NCBI RefSeq assembly: GCF_032854445.1
Contig: NC_088299.1
Location: 8,797,608-8,861,607 of the forward strand
Direction: 5' to 3'
DNA from: Liolophura sinensis
Taxonomy: Eukaryota > Mollusca > Polyplacophora > Chitonida > Chitonidae
DNA length: 64,000 bases
Below the pieces are notes generated by a model. The model ran no database searches. It was not told the origin of the DNA and was given only the letters and a program-made list of their open reading frames with translations. The translations under genes were made by a program, and so were the position numbers. Shown one piece after another: positions 58,394-64,000 of the stretch (the first letter of the stretch is position 1; each line of letters opens with the position of its first letter).

Positions 58394-58795
58394 TTGAAAT
58401 ACGATAGCTCTCGTAGTACTGCATCAAGGTTCGCTCCCCGGGATTGCAGAAGCGTGTATGGCAGCAGAAGTGTGTGTAAAACAGCAGATTGTGTTTCTCA
58501 GAAGAAATGTATCACGGCAGGAATGTATATCTCAACCGAAGATGTTTGTCACATCAGAAGTGTATATCACAATGGAAAATTGTTACAGCTGATGTGTGTG
58601 TCACATACTTCACGCAGTTACATGTATGTAGAGGCAGACCCTGGCACTCGCCATAATGGAAATGCTTTGTCATTGTCTATAGGACGTGAAGCGGTATGTT
58701 ATTTCCTACATTATGCACTGATTTATGTTTTCTCTTGTTTAAAAGAGTTAACAGGATGCAGATTCATATTAAAGTTTAATACACAAGTAGTGTAA
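58394..58795 (+). CDS. Open frame of 133 codons over degenerate repeats, doubtful
   Basis: A Ser/Cys-rich frame near GSRSVCKTADCVSQKKCITAG. The DNA shows degenerate agaagtgtgtatcac-type repeats of about 24 bp that could keep the frame open. No signal peptide, domain or splice site supports it. Confidence 0.15.
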   Translation: MKYDSSRSTASRFAPRDCRSVYGSRSVCKTADCVSQKKCITAGMYISTEDVCHIRSVYHNGKLLQLMCVSHTSRSYMYVEADPGTRHNGNALSLSIGREAVCYFLHYALIYVFSCLKELTGCRFILKFNTQVV

Positions 58796-58844
58796 ATCCG
58801 AACAAAAAATAACAACAACAAAGGCTTATTTTTGACTCCATTTC

Positions 58845-58925
58845 TCCAGCATCACGGCACTTCATTTCGCCATCATCACGACACTTCATTTCGCCATTAG
58901 CACGGCAATTCATTTCGCCATTCAT
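58845..58925. repeat. 25-bp tandem repeat
   Basis: Three to four copies of cacggcacttcatttcgcca. Confidence 0.9.
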
Positions 58926-59006
58926 CAGGAGAACCATATTTCATGGTAAACATTACAGATGTATAGGGACAATGTCACCAGATGCTAACTAACTTAACTG
59001 AGGATA

Positions 59007-59080
59007 TATATATATTTATTTATTTATTTGATTACTCCAGAATATTTAACTTATACGACGGCGACCAACATTATGTGAAC
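59007..59080 (-). mobile_element. SINE family 1 tail and central block
   Basis: tttatttatttatttgatta, then aatatttaacttatacgacg. Confidence 0.75.
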
Positions 59081-59212
59081 TGAGTTAAAATGAGTCGAAC
59101 ACAAGGTTTAATAATATTAACTTTAAAGAGGTAATAAAGTTTGCGAACGACAGGTGAGGAAACATGTCATGGCGAATAGAATTTCAATGTAGGAGCAATG
59201 AATTTGATCTGT

Positions 59213-59314
59213 CATCAACCTGCAGTTGGTCGAGGGTTTCCCCTGGGCTCTGCACCAGTCAAATAAAAAAATAAATAAATAAATTAATAAATAAATAAAT
59301 GAATAAATAAATAA
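59213..59314 (+). mobile_element. SINE family 1 with internal deletion and long tail
   Basis: tgtcatcaacctgcagttgg and cccctgggctctgc are joined to a tail of about 60 bp of aaat repeats. Confidence 0.8.
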
Positions 59315-59394
59315 AAGACCTATGAATTTGTGGATTCCCCAGCTATCAGAACTCGGGGAGCCTCCTAGTGACAATAAGGTAGTCCGCCACGCTC

Positions 59395-59525
59395 GTCTGG
59401 CCGTTTCCGCAGTCTGACTTTCGCTGAATACCTCGTGTCTTCGAAGTCACACGCACTGGTCAGTAGCTTACCAAGACCCGGAGGTTTACCCGAGTACTCC
59501 GGTTTCCTTCACCCATAAATCTGAA
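59395..59525 (+). mobile_element. SINE-like family 3 fragment
   Basis: cccggaggtttacccgagta and ctccggtttccttcaccc match, in reverse, the element at 61440-61622. Confidence 0.55.
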
Positions 59526-59539
59526 CAAAATATGACCAC

Positions 59540-59625
59540 TTCAGTGACCTAATGTTTAGAGCGTCCGTCTCGAAGTCGAGAGACCCAGGGATTAAACCTG
59601 GGTCAGATGAATAAATCAAACGGTA
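59540..59625 (+). mobile_element. SINE family 2 tRNA-like head
   Basis: cttcagtgacctaatgttta, gagcgtccgtctcgaagtcg and box B-like gggattaaacctgggtca. It lacks the rest of the element and is not convincing as a genuine tRNA gene. Confidence 0.65.
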
Positions 59626-60284
59626 TGACATAGTTCAAGATTGCAGAAGCTAGAAATGTGACCACGTTAGAAAATGTCATAATGTGTCATTGCTGGCTAA
59701 CATGTAGGAGGAATTATGGACAAAATCAACCAGAAATGGCACAGGACAAAAGTTTACAGTCTACAAAACAAAGCGACAGTACCACCCAGATATACCACAC
59801 AAGTTATTGTGACATTTCTGTCACACTGCGACATATTTGACTATTGTGACATTCCTGGATTCAGTACACCATACTTATCCCTTGAGCTCGTTAAAACGGT
59901 CCATTTTACTCCCACAGATGGGTTTGACATCCATGGGATAGCCCGTTTCGTGATATATATATAATAAATGATGTCTTCTGTAACTTGGGTTGTTTGGGAT
60001 TAAAAGCTTAAAAATATTATCTTTTTACTTAGCTTGGAATTCCACTTGCCCGGCTTGATTTAAGGTAAAACAGACTTGTTTAAGTCTACTCAAATACATG
60101 TTGTGCCATACTTTTTGGTTCTTTAGCTATTAAATTTGTTAATTTGTAATCATCCATTTTATGAATTTATAAAAATTCAGGAAATCAACTCTAATGGGCA
60201 ATAGGCTTTTCACGGAAGACATTCCACAATGCTCTACCATTACATGTAGTTATATAGTTTATTGTATGTATATAAGTCTTCTTG

Positions 60285-60548
60285 GGGTTCTACGTCGAAC
60301 AATTATCATAACGAGGAGCAGTCATAAGTTCTGTGTACATGTTTAATGTGTCTTCTTTTTAGAGCGAGCTCATGCCGAAGACACCAGACATGACACCTAC
60401 CCAGTCACATTGTACTCATGTTTCCTTGTTCTAGCCTCTCAGTGCTGAACGCCAATTTTTAATTTCTTGGAATGACCCACGCGGATTTGATTCCGCATCT
60501 CCCGACTTCGAGGCGGACGCTCCAAACATTAAGCTACCGAAGCGGTGT
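60285..60548 (-). mobile_element. SINE family 2, head plus body
   Basis: In SINE orientation: a cttcggtagcttaatgtttg head, gtccgcctcgaagtcggg, box B ggaatcaaatccgcgtgggt, then the body with agcactgagaggctagaac and a gttcgacgtagaacccc end. This copy joins the separate head and body fragments elsewhere into one family. Confidence 0.8.
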
Positions 60549-63500
60549 TATAGTTGGTTGTAGATGTATCCATCTTGAGTGAGCGGGCGGTGCTATGCTT
60601 GTCTAACAGCCGTTGTAGAACACTTACATTACATCAAGATGGCGCACAAACCTGCACGTCATACGTGGGAAAGATCGTCTATAACTTCCCAAAATTCGAT
60701 GATTTAGCAAGGGCACTCCGGTTTCCGCCATTTGGCAAATTCTTGATGTATTGATCTGAACTACAACCAAGTAAAAAAAACATAAATTTTTCCAATCCAT
60801 GCGGCCCTCAGCAAGAAGGCTAACTTGAAGTTTGCTCCGTGACTAGGCATAGCACGTGTTAAAGGCATACAATTACGTCATGTCATGTTAGTTTCAATGA
60901 ACTCTTCCTCCAGTTAATATCTTCATGGAGGAAGCCCATGTTCTATTCTGAAAGGCTTTTTAAACAACAGTATCAGGGCTGAAGTATTCTATTTACATGA
61001 ATGTGGGGCTATGTACGATCCGCCGGTATTTCCTCTTCCGTCATTAGATGTTTAATTGAACCTGTATCTGATAGTCTTACAACTTAATCAGAACACCAAT
61101 TCCGGCACGCACGTGCCATTGTATATCGAACAATAGGAAAAAAAAGCTAAAAGAATATAAATGCGGATTCACCTTGGCATAAATTAGCCATAAAACTGTG
61201 GGTCGACATCGTGATAAAATATGACAAAAATACCACCCACCCCCCCACCCCGCCTCAAAAAATAGAAAATTTTTGTTAATATTATCTTCGTTTGCAATGG
61301 TGCGTGGCTTTCCCATGTGAAAGACGTGAAGCTCTGAATGGCTCAAGTGACTGGTAAGACAATACCGTTTAGTGCACTCAAACTTAGTCTTGGTTTGTCT
61401 GCATGTACACACACACACTAAAGAGAAATGCTGGAATGAAGAGATTTTTCATGCGAGGACGGAAACCAGAGTACTCGGTGTAAACCACAACCCTTGTCCA
61501 CGTACGTGACAAACCCCCTGACTTAAATCCGCATACATCAAAAACAGCGAGAGCTGGATTCGAACACGTGACCGCACTCGTCTAAGGACTGATAGGTGCA
61601 GCGAGCCAGCGTTTTCAACCATGTTTAATCCAGCGAAACTTCAAGAAAAATACGAATCGAGTATTGTAAAACTAATGTTGTATGACATCATTTCTACCCT
61701 TAAGCTCCACAAAATGCTCTGTACAAAGTGATGCAGTATCTTATTTAATTTTCACCCTTTTCAGCAATGAAGGATATATGATCAGGCAATCGTGCTGAAT
61801 AATACATATATAATAATGAGCAAAAGCCCTAAAAGGAATCTTACAGATGACGGCGTTAAAAAAAAAAACGAGGAAAAATGCTCTCCCTTTTTACAATGGT
61901 TTAAAGCACTAGCAAATTAAAATTCTGAAGACTGGCAGTCTCTTATGTTAAGTGGCAAAACATTGACGCGAATTCACTAATTACAATATTGTCATAAAAT
62001 ACTACAACAGAGTCCAATGACTGAAATGCACTTGATTCTAATAAAAAAAAGGAGAAAAAAAAAGAGGAATCAAACTTTTTCCCTGTAGTCAGTGTGTTGT
62101 GGCATTTCATCTGACATTTGCTTAATGGTAATGTTTTCTTTACCTGAGGTGGCCACTTATTGGCCAGTGAGGGAAGAATTCAACGAGGATATAGGTCACG
62201 TGATGACTTGTGACATTTCACGATTTGTTAATGTTACTTTTCTACCGTCATTTTAATTTCGTCAACTCCTCAAGGATCACGTAGACCTCTATCTATGCTA
62301 ATTTATGCTCTGTTTATTTTGTTCACCTGTAACATTTGAAACTTTTCAGACAGGTTCACTGAGAACATGTACACTGAAATATACAAAAGTCAGTGGATGT
62401 GGAGCTTGGCAAGCATAAGTAATATGCGATCGCAATGAAAAAGAGTGCATCATTTTAGCTGCGAGAAGGTGTTGCTAATTTTGTTCTTCGTCTTGTTCTT
62501 GAAGATGAATGTTACGTCACTGATACCTTCTGGGTCACTACAGGCCGCCATGGAATCTAATGTTTTAAAACCATATCACTCGGTTGGAAATTTAAAAACA
62601 AAATAATTCAAACTATTTTGCTGGGCTTTGTTTAAAGGACTCTTATCTCATATATACTTCATTTTAGTGTTTTCTAAGCCTTTACTTGTGTTAAAGTAAA
62701 AAGTGCTGTAGAGATTAAGCCCTTAATCCTAGTGAGTTCATACTAGCCCCCATTGTACTATATGGGGAACGTTTATCGAATCCTATCGTCGGGAGTTAGA
62801 TAGCTTATTTGGAACGACAGCCTTAGCCTTTACACCTAGAGAGTCTATATACTTTCCATCCTTAGAGTGTGGTTCAGTATATCTTTCAATACTGCTGTGA
62901 GGGCCGGTGTAAGAGCAAAGGATGTAGTGGTTAACAGTTGGGTGACCAGTTCTCAGAGCGCCCCCTGGTGTCCGAACTGGATACTAATGACTCTATTGGA
63001 TAGGCATTGCACACGTACCAAATATGTACTTTGCACATTTAGCTGACTGAGATATACCAATTTTTATTTTAACAATTTGAACCTTTAACTGTTAACTGAT
63101 GATCATTTCCAACCAGTACATATTAAAGTTAATTTGTTGATCATGCCAGATATTCTGGGAACAATATAATAAAGAACCAGCTCTTAATTTACATAGTTGT
63201 CAGCTCATTTCATGTATTGCTCGCTCATTACGTGTATTGCTCGCTCATTTCATGTATTGCTCACTCATTGCGTGTATTACTCGCTCGATCAATCTATGAG
63301 ATGACAACAAAATAGCGATTTTTTTATGCAGACAACAAGACGGGACCCCCGCATGCAAATGGATTTGTTCATGAGAAGTAAATCTCATGTTTTCATCAAC
63401 CAGCAAGGTGATGATCAGTGTCGGTATGAGCGTTTGAGGACTATGTCTTTGTCCACCTGTACTAACCTGATCATCTTCGTATATTTGAAGTGTTGAGTCT

Positions 63501-63690
63501 TAAGTAACGCATCAAATCCTAATCAAATTAACGTTAATATACAAAAGCAGTATGTTCAACTAAAGTTTTATGTTCGGGCTTTGGACTACCATTAAGCAAA
63601 ATCGACGCACAAACATAACAGCTTGGAAAGTTGTATCTATTTGTACTGTGCTATTTGCTTAAACTGTTTTGTATAGACTGTATTTTATAT
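60549..63690. other. Gene-poor right flank
   Basis: Apart from the family-3 element I see no gene. Around 63195-63290 there are four to five copies of gctcatttcatgtattgctc type (20 bp). Confidence 0.5.
61440..61622 (-). mobile_element. SINE-like family 3, tRNA-headed
   Basis: gctggattcgaacacgtgac is a box B-type sequence (minus), with cggaaaccagagtactcgg at the far end. Similar to tRNA-derived SINEs. Confidence 0.65.
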
Positions 63691-63714
63691 ACTATGTCGT
63701 ATATTCTTTGTTGT

Positions 63715-63736
63715 ACTATGCTGTACATATATAAGG

Positions 63737-63791
<55 letters not shown>

Positions 63792-63821
63792 AACACAACC
63801 TAACAACCTAATATATGTACA

Positions 63822-63895
<74 letters not shown>

Positions 63896-63924
63896 TCACA
63901 CACACACAACCTAATATATGTACA

Positions 63925-64000
<76 letters not shown>
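63715..64000. repeat. GT and TA microsatellites within an inverted repeat
   Basis: A (GT)n run at about 63736-63790 and (TA)n runs at about 63825-63893 and 63927-64000. The flank gctgtacatatataaggttg before the GT run is inverted after it as caacctaatatatgtacagc, which itself occurs twice (63802 and 63907). Confidence 0.9.

Noticed and set aside
59540-59620. Possible tRNA gene
   Set aside because: Box-like elements are present, but the sequence matches SINE family 2 heads elsewhere and does not fold convincingly into a tRNA by eye.
63651-63905. 84-codon frame of Tyr-Ile and Thr-His repeats
   Set aside because: It is a translation of TA and GT microsatellites.

Overview
This window looks like nuclear DNA of a marine lophotrochozoan invertebrate, most likely a mollusc or close relative. 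The genes have many short exons with GT-AG introns and the background is AT-rich. At least two tRNA-headed SINE families are scattered in tens of pieces; the commonest ends in a TAAA-type tail behind a conserved block (ATAAGTGAAATATTCTTGAG) of the kind reported from mollusc SINEs. The species cannot be named from the sequence.

Four host genes can be read at exon level. (1) Minus strand, 1172-10581: the first six coding exons (290 codons) of rotatin, a centriole/basal-body protein; the gene runs off the left edge. (2) Plus strand, 13231-16886: a complete four-exon, 433-residue ankyrin-repeat/SOCS-box (ASB-type) protein, a predicted substrate receptor of a Cullin-RING E3 ligase. (3) Plus strand, 33920-43485: nine exons of a PLP-dependent Cys/Met-metabolism enzyme (cystathionine/methionine gamma-lyase type), complete except for its N-terminal start. 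(4) Minus strand, about 56160-50534: a secreted protein with a signal peptide, about 30 Pro/Tyr-rich repeats and cysteine-rich modules resembling the C-terminal domain of PCSK9; its 3' end is unresolved.

Region 16.4-31.5 kb is a mosaic. The 3' end of the ASB gene and a downstream acidic reading frame of unknown family were copied at least three times. These copies were then invaded by a SINE with clear target-site duplications, a short palindromic element, a Ty3/Gypsy fossil, a pogo-type transposase pseudogene, fragments of a Penelope-like reverse transcriptase, and a 0.6-0.75 kb module ('module B') that carries a short reading frame with a hydrophobic start.

The gamma-lyase gene is the most unusual locus. 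At four of its splice junctions a local tandem duplication has copied the junction or part of an exon: a 473-bp duplication of the first visible exon within a 46-bp minisatellite, a minisatellite that repeats a 5' splice site, two 187-bp decoy copies of an internal exon, and a 41-42 bp array of 3'-splice-site-like sequences. A pair of identical 453-bp inverted-repeat elements lies in one rotatin intron, one of them 6 bp from a splice donor. From about 43.5 to 50.5 kb and from 56.2 kb to the right edge I see no convincing gene, only repeats and AT-rich DNA.
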